64,000 bases of DNA from an uncultured Dysosmobacter sp. (GTDB lineage: Bacteria > Bacillota > Clostridia > Oscillospirales > Oscillospiraceae). The stretch spans positions 1 to 64,000 of the forward strand of contig NZ_CANRKH010000012.1 in the NCBI RefSeq assembly GCF_947631165.1. The letters are read 5' to 3'. This document shows positions 32,834 to 42,169 of the stretch, one piece after another (the stretch's first letter is position 1; every line of letters begins with the position of its first letter). The notes under the pieces are model-generated. The model was given only the letters and a program-made list of their open reading frames with translations. It searched no databases and had not been told where the DNA came from. The position numbers and the translations under genes are program-made.

Positions 32834-33355
32834 ATGGACCGAGTAACCCTGTTAGACCAGCTAAAGGCTTTTACCGAGGAGGCCATCAAAGACCTGATCC
32901 TGCCGGTCAGGCAGCAGAAGGAGGACAAAGCGCCCCCCGAGCCCCGCGCCGCACAGGTCTATCGCATGCGCCTCCCGGACGGCACCGCCGCATTCAAGAA
33001 AGCCCCGTATATCATCCATCAAATCATCACCGGCAGCGACCAGCAGCCCGGCGGACAGCGGCTCGAATCGAAAGCCCAGGTGCGCTCCATCTTCTGCGTC
33101 TATTCCGAGAACGAGGAAGAGGGGGCGCTCATGCTGCTCAACCTCATGGAGCGGCTGCGCATTGAGCTGCTGCGCAAGGTCGTCATTGGCAGGCAGTTTG
33201 AGCTTGACCTTGACACCGGCCTGGAATACCTGCTCTACCCCGACGACACCGCCCCGTATTTCGCTGGGGAGATGGTATCCATGTGGAAGCTCCCGGAAGT
33301 CAGAAGAGAGGTGCTACCTTATGGCAGATCAGAAAATCCCGGCAGCCTCCGTTGA
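32834..33355 (+). CDS. Tail terminator-like protein
   Basis: 173 aa. YIIHQIITGSDQQPGG, RSIFCVYSENEEEGALMLLNLMERLRIEL and a basic C-terminus fit the small tail-terminator/completion proteins encoded between neck and sheath in myophages. Overlaps the next gene by 35 bp. Confidence 0.6.
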   Translation: MDRVTLLDQLKAFTEEAIKDLILPVRQQKEDKAPPEPRAAQVYRMRLPDGTAAFKKAPYIIHQIITGSDQQPGGQRLESKAQVRSIFCVYSENEEEGALMLLNLMERLRIELLRKVVIGRQFELDLDTGLEYLLYPDDTAPYFAGEMVSMWKLPEVRREVLPYGRSENPGSLR

Positions 33356-33683
33356 GGCTGTGCCTGCGGAGACCGGCGAGGTGACCCGCGCTCCGGCCCC
33401 CGCAAAGCGAGCCAAGGGAAAGACGGCCAAAAAGCCCGAGAGACGCGACGATTTCTGCGTCTACCTTGGCCCGACCATCATCGGCGTAATCCAGAGGGGA
33501 ACCGTGTTCACCGGCAGCAAGCAGGAGGTTATCGCCTCCCTGTCCGGCGCCATTGAGCGGTATCCCCTTATCGCCACCCTGATTGTCGGGAGCTCCACGC
33601 TCCCGGAGGATCACATCAAAGTCAAAAAGCCCGGAAACCTGTTGTATGTGAACTATCACGCGCTGGCCAAGGGCATCAAGTAA
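33321..33683 (+). CDS. Small tail-region protein of unknown function
   Basis: 120 aa. A lysine- and alanine-rich N-terminal linker is followed by a compact domain: FCVYLGPTIIGVIQRGTVF, SLSGAIERYPLIATLIVGSS. Directly before the sheath gene; an assembly role is possible. ATG 33321 follows GAGGTGCTACC. Confidence 0.6.
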   Translation: MADQKIPAASVEAVPAETGEVTRAPAPAKRAKGKTAKKPERRDDFCVYLGPTIIGVIQRGTVFTGSKQEVIASLSGAIERYPLIATLIVGSSTLPEDHIKVKKPGNLLYVNYHALAKGIK

Positions 33684-33696
33684 GGAGGAAAACTGT

Positions 33697-35112
33697 ATGA
33701 ATCATGGCGTCTATGTGTCTGAGCAGGCGACCAGCGTCAGCACTCCCGTTGTCGCGGAGTCCGGCGTTCCCTTCGTGGTCGGTCTGGCGCCTGTGCATAC
33801 CGCCGCTTCCCCCGCTGCGGCGGGCACCCCCGTCCTCTGCACGAGCTGGGCCGAGGCGGTGGAGAAGCTGGGGTACTCGGACGACTGGAAGAACTACACC
33901 CTTTGCGAGTTCATGTATTCGCACTTCAAGCTCTTTGCGGCGCAGCCGGTCATCATGGTCAATGTGCTTGACCCCGCCTCCATGACCGAGTCCCAGGAGG
34001 AAGAGAGCCAGCCGGTGACCGATCACAAGGTCAAGCTGCCTATCGCCGCCATCAACGACGACAATCTCAAGGTGACCAAGGAGGAGAGCGACGAGCTGAG
34101 CAAGGGCACCGATTACAGCGCTTACTACGATGGGGAGTTCCTTGTCATTGAGCTGCTGGCCGACGGCGGCGCGTATGACGAGGAAACTTTGAAGGTGTCC
34201 TACAACAAGGTCACCCCCTCCACCGTCGTCGCCGCCAACATCGCCTCTGCGATGGAGAGCGTGGAGCTGTGCCTGACCAAGCTGGGCATCGTCCCCGACC
34301 TGATCTGCGCCCCCGGCTTCTCCCATGAGTCCACCGTGGCCGCCGTCATGGCCACCAAGGCGGGCAGCATCAACGGCCTGTTTACGGCCAAGGCTCTTAT
34401 CGACATCGACACCGGCGCTTCCGGCGCGCGGTCCTATGACGATGTCCTGACCAAAAAGACCGGCGCCAACATCGTCGATGATGACGAGATCGCGTGCTGG
34501 CCCATGGTCAAGCTGGGCGAGTACAAGTTCCATCTGTCGACGCAGCTGGCCGGCCTGATGGCTCAGGTGGATACCGACAACGGCGGCTGCCCCTATGAGA
34601 GCCCGTCCAACAAGAATCTCCAGATGGACGGTCTGTGCCTGGAGGACGGCACCGAGGTCGACCTGACGCTGACCCAGGCCAATATCCTCAACGGCAACGG
34701 CATCGTCACCGCCCTCAACTTCATGAGCGGCTGGGTGGCCTGGGGCAACTACACCGCGTGCTATCCCAGCAACACCGATGTCAAGGACTACTTCATTCCC
34801 GTCAATCGCATGTTTAGCTGGGTCGGCAATAGCCTGGTGCGCACCTTCTGGAGCAAGCTGGACAAGCCGATGAACCGGCGTCTGCTGGACACCGTCATGG
34901 ACACCGCCAACATCTGGCTCAACGGCCTGGTGGGCAGCGGCTACCTCCTGGGCGCTCGCGTGGAGATGCTGGAGGCGGAGAACCCGCTGACCAATCTCAT
35001 GGCGGGCATCGTCAAGATCCATATCTACATCACCCCGCCCAGCCCCGCTCAGGAGATCGACTTCGTCCTGGAATACGACGCGTCCTATGTGACCGCCGCG
35101 CTCCAGGCGTGA
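33697..35112 (+). CDS. Contractile tail sheath protein
   Basis: 471 aa. Begins NHGVYVSEQATSVSTPVV as P2 FI-type sheaths do, with GVPFVVGLAPVH, VPDLICAPGFSHESTVAA, RSYDDVLTKK, and the conserved VNRMFSWVGNSLVRTFWSKLDKP near the C-terminus. This makes the phage a myovirus. AAGGAGG precedes the ATG. Confidence 0.95.
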   Translation: MNHGVYVSEQATSVSTPVVAESGVPFVVGLAPVHTAASPAAAGTPVLCTSWAEAVEKLGYSDDWKNYTLCEFMYSHFKLFAAQPVIMVNVLDPASMTESQEEESQPVTDHKVKLPIAAINDDNLKVTKEESDELSKGTDYSAYYDGEFLVIELLADGGAYDEETLKVSYNKVTPSTVVAANIASAMESVELCLTKLGIVPDLICAPGFSHESTVAAVMATKAGSINGLFTAKALIDIDTGASGARSYDDVLTKKTGANIVDDDEIACWPMVKLGEYKFHLSTQLAGLMAQVDTDNGGCPYESPSNKNLQMDGLCLEDGTEVDLTLTQANILNGNGIVTALNFMSGWVAWGNYTACYPSNTDVKDYFIPVNRMFSWVGNSLVRTFWSKLDKPMNRRLLDTVMDTANIWLNGLVGSGYLLGARVEMLEAENPLTNLMAGIVKIHIYITPPSPAQEIDFVLEYDASYVTAALQA

Positions 35113-35130
35113 TGAAGGGAGGAATAAGTA

Positions 35131-35646
35131 ATGCAGCAGCCTGAAGCCTATATTGACTTTTATGTGTATGAGGACGGCGTTGACCTGATCGGCATTGCCA
35201 GCGTCACCCTGCCGAACATCGCATACATGACCGCCTCCATCACCGGCGCCGGCGTGACCGGCACCGTGGAGACGCCCCTGGCTGGCATGATCCAGGCCAT
35301 GAGCCTGACCATGAATTTCCGGGACGCTACCGTTGCGGCCGCCCGCCTGGGCGCGCCCAAGAAGCACCAGATCGAGCTGCGCGCCGTGGAGCAGTATTGG
35401 GATACTGTCGCCCTGGAAAAGCAGCTCCTGATGGATAAGTATGTGATGACCATCGTCCCCAAGTCCATCAACCCCGGCTCCGTTGCCCCCGCGACGGCCT
35501 CCGACGCCAACGGCGAGTACAGCGTGTACTACTACGCCGCCTACAAGGAGGGCGTGAAGAAGTGGGAGATCGACCCCTTCAACCAGATCTGCGAAGTTGA
35601 CGGCGTGGACTACTGCGCCGACCTGCGCAAGAAGCTGGGCAAGTAA
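35131..35646 (+). CDS. Tail tube protein (P2 FII-like)
   Basis: 171 aa. GIASVTLPNIAYMTASITGAGVTGTVETPL is the conserved N-terminal region of P2 FII-type tubes, with SLTMNFRDATVAAARLG after it. Forms the inner tube inside the sheath. Confidence 0.92.
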   Translation: MQQPEAYIDFYVYEDGVDLIGIASVTLPNIAYMTASITGAGVTGTVETPLAGMIQAMSLTMNFRDATVAAARLGAPKKHQIELRAVEQYWDTVALEKQLLMDKYVMTIVPKSINPGSVAPATASDANGEYSVYYYAAYKEGVKKWEIDPFNQICEVDGVDYCADLRKKLGK

Positions 35647-35712
35647 CCAAACAGCCCGTGGTGGGGAAACCCGCCACGGGCATTTTCTTTGAATTTGGAA
35701 AGGAGTACCACC

Positions 35713-36132
35713 ATGGATAACGACATCATCAACGCCCCCGACAGCGCCGCCGCCGACGTGCCGGCCGCCGTCGACCCTGCCGAGTTCGCTGTGGCCGAGG
35801 CGGAAGCTAAGGAAAGCACCGGCACCTATACGCACACCTTCTCCCGCCCGTTCATGGTCGACGGGACCCCCGTGGAAGAGCTGACCTTCGACTGGGCGGG
35901 GCTGACCGCCGAGGACAGCCTTGCCATTGAGAACGAGCTGCAGATGATGGGCAAGGCCGTCATCGCGCTGGAGTTCTCCGGCGAGTACCTGCTCCGCATG
36001 GCCATGCGCGCCTGCACCACCACCGTCAACGGCCGCCGGGTAGGCATTGATGCGTTCCGGCGCATGCCGATTGCGGACTACAACCGCATCCGCGGGAGAG
36101 CGCGCAGTTTTTTACTTCGCTTGGGGCTGTAA
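35713..36132 (+). CDS. Tail assembly chaperone, zero-frame product (gpE-like)
   Basis: 139 aa. YTHTFSRPFMVDGTPVEELTFDWAGLT and the C-terminal RMPIADYNRIRGRA mark the P2 gpE/41/14 family. Near the end the frame crosses T TTT TTA (36108-36114), after which it stops at 36132. A -1 shift there opens a longer protein. It binds the tape measure protein during tail assembly. Confidence 0.88.
   Translation: MDNDIINAPDSAAADVPAAVDPAEFAVAEAEAKESTGTYTHTFSRPFMVDGTPVEELTFDWAGLTAEDSLAIENELQMMGKAVIALEFSGEYLLRMAMRACTTTVNGRRVGIDAFRRMPIADYNRIRGRARSFLLRLGL
36108..36114 (+). promoter_or_regulatory. Programmed -1 ribosomal frameshift site
   Basis: T TTT TTA in the zero frame (AGT TTT TTA) is a canonical X XXY YYZ slippery heptamer. 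After a -1 slip the frame stays open to the TAA at 36330-36332, through a sequence that ends just before the tape measure gene. Confidence 0.88.
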
Positions 36133-36332
36133 CCGGCGACGGCGGGAAATGGCTCCGTACTCAATGCCTCATTATGGCCAAGAACAACAACACGCCTGTT
36201 TCGTTCTGGCTGTCCCTGCCGCTGCCTGACTTGGTCGCATGGATCAAGGCCAGCAACGCCATAGTCGAAAAAGAGAACGCCGAGCGGCAGCGGGCGAGGC
36301 AAAGCATCAAGCAAGCACACCGACGAAAATAA
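36114..36332 (+). CDS. Frameshift extension of the tail chaperone (E'-like)
   Basis: 72 codons in the -1 frame after the slippery site: begins TSLGAVTGDGGKWLRTQ, contains SFWLSLPLPDLVAWIKASNAIVEKE and ends KQAHRRK. Joined to the first 134 residues it gives a product of about 206 aa, as for P2 E+E' and lambda G-T. An ATG at 36174 has no good ribosome site, so independent translation is less likely. It ends 18 bp before the tape measure start. Confidence 0.85.
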   Translation, partial: TSLGAVTGDGGKWLRTQCLIMAKNNNTPVSFWLSLPLPDLVAWIKASNAIVEKENAERQRARQSIKQAHRRK

Positions 36333-36350
36333 CGGGAAAGGAGGGCACGC

Positions 36351-39300
36351 ATGGCTTCCCGCAAGGAATATGAGATGCTATTCCAGCTCAATGCGCAGCT
36401 GGGAAGTAGTTACAGCGGAACTTTCAGCAAGGCCCAGCAGCAGTTGGTGGCCATGCAGAAAGAGATCCAGGCCCTCAGCAAGACCCAGAGCGATATTTCC
36501 GCATATCAGAAACAGCAGCAGTCGGTGGAGGCGACCCGGAACAAGCTGGCTCTGCTCCAGAAGCAGTATGACAATATCCAGCGCGAGATCAAGGAAACCG
36601 GGGAGTATTCCTCCGACCTGCAAAATAAGCTGCTGTCCAAGCAGCAGCAAATCGACCGCACCACGGCGTCCCTGAATCAGCAGACCCAGAAGCTCCAGCA
36701 GATGGACTCCGCCCTGCGCGAAGCGGGCGTTGACACCAGCGCACTTGAAAAAGAGAGCGCCCGCCTGGGGACGCAGATGGGCGAGCTGAAAGCCAAGCAG
36801 GAGGAGGCCGCCAAGGGCGCTCAGAACTTCGGCACACAGTCCGTCGAGGCCTTTAATGCCGTCGGCAATGCCATCGTCGCAGCGGGCGTTGCAACCGCCC
36901 TGAAAGAGATCTCCGAGGCGTACATGGAATGTGTGCGCACGGCGGGCGACTTTGAATACGCCATGTCCAATGTCGAGGCTCTGTCCGGGGCCACCGGCGA
37001 CGAGATGGCCGAGCTGAGCGCGCTGGCCAAAGAGCTGGGCGCGACCACCAAATTCACCGCCGAGGAATCCGCCGACGCCATGGGTTACATGGCCATGGCC
37101 GGATGGGACGCGACCGAGATGCTTAACGGCATGGACGGCGTGTTGCAACTGGCCGCAGCGTCCGGTGAGGACTTGGCCATGGTGTCTGACATTGTCACCG
37201 ACAACCTGAGCGCATTCGGCCTCACAGCGGCGGATACGGCACACTTCTCCGATGTCCTGGCAGCAGCAGCGACGAGTTCCAACACCAGCGTTTCCATCAT
37301 GGGAGAGACCTTCAAGAACTGCGCCTCTATCGCGGGCGCCTTGGGGTACAGCGTCGAAGATGTGGCCGTCGCTGTCGGTCTGATGGCCAACAGCGGCGTC
37401 AAGGGCAGCGTTGCCGGCACAGCCTTGAAGAACACCTTTAACGGGCTCCTGGAGGGCGTCACCCTCACCAGCAACGCATTCGGTGAGTATGAGTATTCCG
37501 CCATCAAAGCAGACGGCACCATGAAGAGCTTTGGCTCTACCATCGACGAGCTGCGCGGATACTTCGACCAGATGACCGAGGCCGAGCGCGTCAACAACGC
37601 CATGGCCATCGCCGGCGCGCGCGGCTACAACGGCCTGCTGGCTATCCTCAATGCGACCGAGGAGGACTACGGCTCCCTGACCGCCACCATCAACGACTGC
37701 TCCGGCGCGGCCCAGCGCATGGCTGACATCAAGCTCGACAACATGAACGGCGAGCTGGTGCTGATGCAATCCGCCTGGGACGGCCTCAAAATGAGCATCG
37801 GCGAGCAGTTCACGCCGGTCATGCGCGAATTGTACGCGGTGGCCGCTGACCTGTTCGGCGGGATCAGCAAATTCATAAGCCAGCACCCGGCGCTGGTCAA
37901 GGCTATCGCCGCGTTCGTGGCCGTCGTCGGCACGGCAGTCGTCGCCCTGACCGCCTATGCAGCGGTAGTGAAAGTAATTCAAGCGCTCAACCTTGCCTCT
38001 CTTTTCACTGTCGCGGGGCCAATTATGCTGGCAGTTGGTGCAGTTTCCGCGCTGACCGCCGGAATCGTTGCCCTGGTATCCGCCGCCAACGAGGGCGTCC
38101 CCTCTGTCAAAGAGCTGACCGAGGCCGCCCGGGAGATGGGCGAAACGATGGAGGACGCCAAGAGCGCCTATCAGGAAACCGCTACGGCGATCATGGCCGC
38201 CGCCGGTGTCGCGGACACCTACATCTCCAAGCTGGAGGAAATGGGCGACTACGCCAGCCTCTCCACCGAGGAACAGCAGCAGTATCACAATACCCTGGCT
38301 CTGCTCTGCCAGGTCGTCCCGGAGCTGGCAGATCATATCGACCTGGAGACCAACAGCATCGAGGGCGGCACCGAGGCCCTGCGCGCCAACACCGAGGCGT
38401 GGCGGCAAAACGCCATGCAGCAGGCGTACCAGGACCAGCTCACCGCCATGTACGAAAGCTACTCCGCCGTGCTGATCGAGGCCGAGCAGAACAGCATCGG
38501 ACTGACCAAGGCACAAGCTGACCTGGATACGGCCAACCAAAAGCTCACCGACACCTATGCGCGCATGGACGAGCTGTGGGCCGATGCCCAGGAACAGGCG
38601 GATGCCTACTACGAAGAGTACGGCTGGTATGCCGATGCCACCAGCTTTTTGACCGATGAATACTGGGATCTGCAAGATTCCATCTATGACACCAACGACG
38701 AGATCCGCATCGCGGAGAAGTCCATCAAGAATTACAACAAGGCCATGGAGGAGGACGCCGAGGCGGTGGCCGAGGCCGAGGCCGAGATCGCGTCCGCCGA
38801 AGAGGCCGTGCAGAGCTTGATGGCAGCGACCGAAACCGCCACCGGCGTATCCGAGGAAGCCGCCCAGCAGACAGCCGAACTGAACGGCGCAATCGAGAGC
38901 GTCACCAGCCGCATGGCCGAGCTGACCGAAGCGTACAACGAGGCCTACGGCGCGGCATATAGCAGCATCAGCGGCCAATATGCCCTTTGGGACGAGGCGG
39001 CCGCCGTAGTCGAAACCAGCGCCAGCATCATCAACTCCGCGCTGGAGAGTCAGATCACCTACTGGCAGGACTACAATGCCAACCTGCAATCCCTGACCGA
39101 CCGGGCCGGGGACATCGAGGGCCTGAGCGACATGATCGCGTCCTTTGCGGACGGCAGCGAGGAAAGCGTCAACGCCATCGCCGGCATGGCCAGCGCCAGC
39201 GACGAGGATCTGGCCGCAATGGTGGCCAACTGGCAGGAACTTCAGGCACAGCAGGAGGAAGCCTCCGGCAGCATCGCAGACCTCAAGACCGACTTCACCG

Positions 39301-39887
39301 CCACCATGGACGAGTTGCAGGAAGAGCTTGCCGCCGATATCGAGGCCATGGACCTGGGGACTGAAGCTGCGGAGAGCGGCAAGGCCACCATCCAGGGCTT
39401 CATTGACGGCGCGGCAGCCATGCAGCCGCAGGTGGAGGCGGCTTACTCCCGCATCGCGCAGGCAGCCATTGACGCCATCGACGCCAAACTGGACATCCAC
39501 AGCCCGTCCCGCGTCATGCAGGAAAAGGCAGATATGACCTGGGCCGGTTACATCAAGGAAACCGAAGCTCTGGAGCCGGATCTGCAAAAGGCGATGTCCG
39601 AAGCCATTGGCGCCGGCGTGGACGCTGCGAGCGCCGACAGCTATCAAATCATGGCCTTTGCCCCGCAGCTGCTCTCCGCGCTGTCCGGCATGACCGCCGG
39701 CGGGGCGCTCAGCGCCATAGACGGCGGCTACGGCGGAGGCATCCAGCTCCAGGTAATCTTTGAGATTGCCGGGAACGCCACGCCGGAAACCGTTGAGGCG
39801 CTGCGCGATTACGGAGATGACTTTGCCGAGCGCGTGCTGGCGGTCATCGAAGAGGCGGACGCAGACAGAAGGAGGGTGACGATTTGA
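36351..39887 (+). CDS. Tail tape measure protein
   Basis: 1178 aa. A long N-terminal coiled coil (about 20-150) is followed by a TP901-type core (about 190-390: GDFEYAMSNVEALSGATGDEM, ATTKFTAEESADAMGYMAMAG). Hydrophobic segments (about 515-585) follow, then helical, alanine/glutamate-rich repeats and LDIHSPSRVMQEKADM near the end. Its length sets tail length. AAAGGAGG precedes the ATG. Confidence 0.95.
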   Translation: MASRKEYEMLFQLNAQLGSSYSGTFSKAQQQLVAMQKEIQALSKTQSDISAYQKQQQSVEATRNKLALLQKQYDNIQREIKETGEYSSDLQNKLLSKQQQIDRTTASLNQQTQKLQQMDSALREAGVDTSALEKESARLGTQMGELKAKQEEAAKGAQNFGTQSVEAFNAVGNAIVAAGVATALKEISEAYMECVRTAGDFEYAMSNVEALSGATGDEMAELSALAKELGATTKFTAEESADAMGYMAMAGWDATEMLNGMDGVLQLAAASGEDLAMVSDIVTDNLSAFGLTAADTAHFSDVLAAAATSSNTSVSIMGETFKNCASIAGALGYSVEDVAVAVGLMANSGVKGSVAGTALKNTFNGLLEGVTLTSNAFGEYEYSAIKADGTMKSFGSTIDELRGYFDQMTEAERVNNAMAIAGARGYNGLLAILNATEEDYGSLTATINDCSGAAQRMADIKLDNMNGELVLMQSAWDGLKMSIGEQFTPVMRELYAVAADLFGGISKFISQHPALVKAIAAFVAVVGTAVVALTAYAAVVKVIQALNLASLFTVAGPIMLAVGAVSALTAGIVALVSAANEGVPSVKELTEAAREMGETMEDAKSAYQETATAIMAAAGVADTYISKLEEMGDYASLSTEEQQQYHNTLALLCQVVPELADHIDLETNSIEGGTEALRANTEAWRQNAMQQAYQDQLTAMYESYSAVLIEAEQNSIGLTKAQADLDTANQKLTDTYARMDELWADAQEQADAYYEEYGWYADATSFLTDEYWDLQDSIYDTNDEIRIAEKSIKNYNKAMEEDAEAVAEAEAEIASAEEAVQSLMAATETATGVSEEAAQQTAELNGAIESVTSRMAELTEAYNEAYGAAYSSISGQYALWDEAAAVVETSASIINSALESQITYWQDYNANLQSLTDRAGDIEGLSDMIASFADGSEESVNAIAGMASASDEDLAAMVANWQELQAQQEEASGSIADLKTDFTATMDELQEELAADIEAMDLGTEAAESGKATIQGFIDGAAAMQPQVEAAYSRIAQAAIDAIDAKLDIHSPSRVMQEKADMTWAGYIKETEALEPDLQKAMSEAIGAGVDAASADSYQIMAFAPQLLSALSGMTAGGALSAIDGGYGGGIQLQVIFEIAGNATPETVEALRDYGDDFAERVLAVIEEADADRRRVTI

Positions 39888-40096
39888 GCAAGACCTATAC
39901 CACCGTCCAGGGGGACATGTGGGACACCATCGCCTTTACCCAGCTTGGGGATGTGGCCTACACGGATAAGCTCATGCAGCTGAATTCGCAATACCTGGAC
40001 TACCTCACTTTCCCCGCCGGCGTCACGCTCAAACTGCCTGACCCCGTCGCCAACCCCAGCAGCACATTGCCCCCGTGGAAGCAGGTGGCCGGATGA
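39884..40096 (+). CDS. Tail protein X (LysM-like)
   Basis: 70 aa, TTG start overlapping the tape measure stop. TYTTVQGDMWDTIAFTQLGD and KLMQLNSQYLDYLTFPAGVTLKLP form a small LysM-like fold, as in P2 gpX. Connects tail tip components. Confidence 0.88.
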   Translation: MSKTYTTVQGDMWDTIAFTQLGDVAYTDKLMQLNSQYLDYLTFPAGVTLKLPDPVANPSSTLPPWKQVAG

Positions 40097-41415
40097 GCGA
40101 TAAGAACATGGCCAGGCGCGCGCTGGTCCAGATTTCAGCGCAGGGGGCGGATATCACCAAGGACATCCGCCCCTACCTGGATTCGCTCACCTACATCGAC
40201 AACGAGGAGGACGAATCCGACGACCTGCAAATCAAGCTCCATGACCGGGAGGGGATCTGGCTTACCAAATGGATTCCCGCCATGGTCGACGCGGCGGCCT
40301 CTGTCGGCGCAGGAGAGGCCGCAGGAGGCGGAGGAACCACCAGCTACAAGGTAACTCCCAAGATAGGGCTGAATGTCCGCTCCGGGCCGGGAACGAGCTA
40401 TTCCCGCTATGGGGCGCTGGTGTGCGGGACGGTCATTCAAGTCAAGTCCATTGAGAACGGATGGGCGTCCATCGACTACAACGGCAAATCCGCCTATGTC
40501 AGCGCCAGCTACATCACGCAGACCGGCGAGAGCAGCGAGGCAGCACCGGCCGCGGCCGGCAAGACCGGCTTCAAGCTCCAGGCCGTCATCATCCGCCAGA
40601 ACTGGAACGGGGACGGCTCGGACAAGGTGCTGGACTGCGGGCAATTCGAGCTGGATACCGTGGCCGCGAGCGGCCCGCCCAGCTCCCTGACCTTTAAGGC
40701 GGCCGCGCTGCCTTTTTCCTCTCAGATCCGCCAGACCAAGAAATCCAAGGCGTGGGAGGCGTACAACCTGTCCGGCATCGCCAATGAGATGGCGGCTGGC
40801 AACGGCATGACCTGTATGTTCCTCTCCGTCAGCGACCCGTACTATGAGCGCGTGGAGCAGAGGAACGAGAGCGACATCTCGTTCCTCTCCGTCCTGTGCC
40901 ACGGCGCGGGCATCTCTCTAAAGGTTACCAACAATCTTCTGATCCTGTTCGACCAGGCCGACTATGAATCCAAGCCGGCCGCCTTTACGATTCGCAAAGG
41001 CGGGAACAGCTACACCAAGTACAGTCTGAACATCGGCACGGCGGAGGCGCAGTATTCCTCCTGCCGCGTCAGCTATGTGCAGCCGAGCGGCGCCTGCATC
41101 GCGGCGGTGGCCAAGGTGGAGGATTACAAGGAGGACGCGAAGAACAACCAGCAGCTGGAGATCACCGCCAAGGTGTCCAGCGTGGGCGAGGCCAAGACCC
41201 TGGCCGAGAAATATCTGCGGCTGCATAACAAGTACGCCAAGACCGCCACCTTCACGATGCCCGGGAACCCGGACATCGTCGCCGGCGTGACCATGACCCT
41301 GGAGGGCTGGGGCGCCTGGGACGGCAAGTATATCGTGAAGCAGGCGAAGCACACCGTTTCCGGCAGCGGCTACACGGTGCAGGTAACGCTCCGGCGAGTA
41401 TTGGAGGGATACTGA
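40093..41415 (+). CDS. Baseplate hub protein (P2 gpD-like) with inserted SH3b domain
   Basis: 440 aa, ATGA-coupled to gpX. The N-terminal gpD part (RRALVQISAQGADITKDIRPYL) is interrupted at about residues 84-148 by a bacterial SH3 domain: GLNVRSGPGTSYSRYGAL, GTVIQVKSIENGWASIDY, SAYVSASYI. The gpD fold resumes (GQFELDTVAASGPPSSLTFKA). Ends in VTLRRVLEGY. SH3b modules bind cell-wall peptides, so the hub may contact peptidoglycan during infection. Confidence 0.88.
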   Translation: MSDKNMARRALVQISAQGADITKDIRPYLDSLTYIDNEEDESDDLQIKLHDREGIWLTKWIPAMVDAAASVGAGEAAGGGGTTSYKVTPKIGLNVRSGPGTSYSRYGALVCGTVIQVKSIENGWASIDYNGKSAYVSASYITQTGESSEAAPAAAGKTGFKLQAVIIRQNWNGDGSDKVLDCGQFELDTVAASGPPSSLTFKAAALPFSSQIRQTKKSKAWEAYNLSGIANEMAAGNGMTCMFLSVSDPYYERVEQRNESDISFLSVLCHGAGISLKVTNNLLILFDQADYESKPAAFTIRKGGNSYTKYSLNIGTAEAQYSSCRVSYVQPSGACIAAVAKVEDYKEDAKNNQQLEITAKVSSVGEAKTLAEKYLRLHNKYAKTATFTMPGNPDIVAGVTMTLEGWGAWDGKYIVKQAKHTVSGSGYTVQVTLRRVLEGY

Positions 41416-41759
41416 TGGACGACGCCATCCTCGAAAGACTTGTCCAGGTCGGCACCGTAACCGACATCAAAAGCGGCCAGCGGAAGGCCCGCGTCAAGTT
41501 CCGCAACACGGGCATCACATCGGACTGGCTCCCTGTGATTCAGCACTACGGCGCGAATTTCTACATCGAGCCGGATATGGAGCATACGCATGTCATCACC
41601 GACACCTACACCGGCGGCGGCTCCGCAAGTACAGAGCCGGCGCACGACCATCTTCCCGGCTCCCATCTGACCTATTGGATGCCCAAAGTCAATGACACCG
41701 TCCTCGTCCTGTACCTGCCGGTGCGGGACGGGGACGGCTACATCTTAGGGGGGATCTGA
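41415..41759 (+). CDS. Baseplate spike-type protein (gpV-like)
   Basis: 114 aa. An OB-fold start (VGTVTDIKSGQRKARVKF, SDWLPVIQH) and MPKVNDTVLVLYLP match the gpV/gp5-OB group. A histidine-containing insertion (DMEHTHVITDTY, EPAHDHLPGSH) could bind a metal as spike tips do. Lacks a long beta-helix, so it may be only the spike base. Confidence 0.78.
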   Translation: MDDAILERLVQVGTVTDIKSGQRKARVKFRNTGITSDWLPVIQHYGANFYIEPDMEHTHVITDTYTGGGSASTEPAHDHLPGSHLTYWMPKVNDTVLVLYLPVRDGDGYILGGI

Positions 41760-41761
41760 TT

Positions 41762-42163
41762 ATGGCCATTATCGGATGTCTGGGCGAGGTCGTCTTTGAA
41801 GTGTCGTCCAGGACAGTCGAAACCATCGACAATGTGAAATGGGGCGGCTCCGCGCGCTACGCCACGCACCAGCGCCACGGCATGAACGCCCTGACCGAGT
41901 TCACAGGCCTGGACCCCGACACCATGAGCTTCGAGATTACCCTGTCCGCCTACCTGGGCGTTGACCCCATCGCCGAGGTCGTCAAGATTTGGAACTATGA
42001 GCGCAACGGCATCGCCGTTCCGCTCGTCATCGGGGACAAAGGATATGGCAAATACCGATGGTCTGTCCTCAGCCATGAGATGACGATGCAGACCTTCGAT
42101 ATCCACGGCAATGTCACCAGCGCCAAGGTGACAATCAGCCTGCAAGAGTATTTGAGGGGGTGA
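41762..42163 (+). CDS. Tail protein (gpU-like)
   Basis: 133 aa. IGCLGEVVFEVSSRTVETIDNVKWGGSARYATHQRH is typical of P2 gpU, followed by LDPDTMSFEITLSAYLG. GpU-type proteins act at the tail end in assembly. Two bp after the spike gene. Confidence 0.88.
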   Translation: MAIIGCLGEVVFEVSSRTVETIDNVKWGGSARYATHQRHGMNALTEFTGLDPDTMSFEITLSAYLGVDPIAEVVKIWNYERNGIAVPLVIGDKGYGKYRWSVLSHEMTMQTFDIHGNVTSAKVTISLQEYLRG

Positions 42164-42169
42164 GCAGGA

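Noticed and set aside
33676-39647. Very long antisense ORFs (719 and 1089 codons) opposite sheath, tube and tape measure genes
   Set aside because: They lie exactly opposite well-identified tail genes in a GC-rich region, lack ribosome sites and show repetitive low-complexity composition; they are mirror frames.
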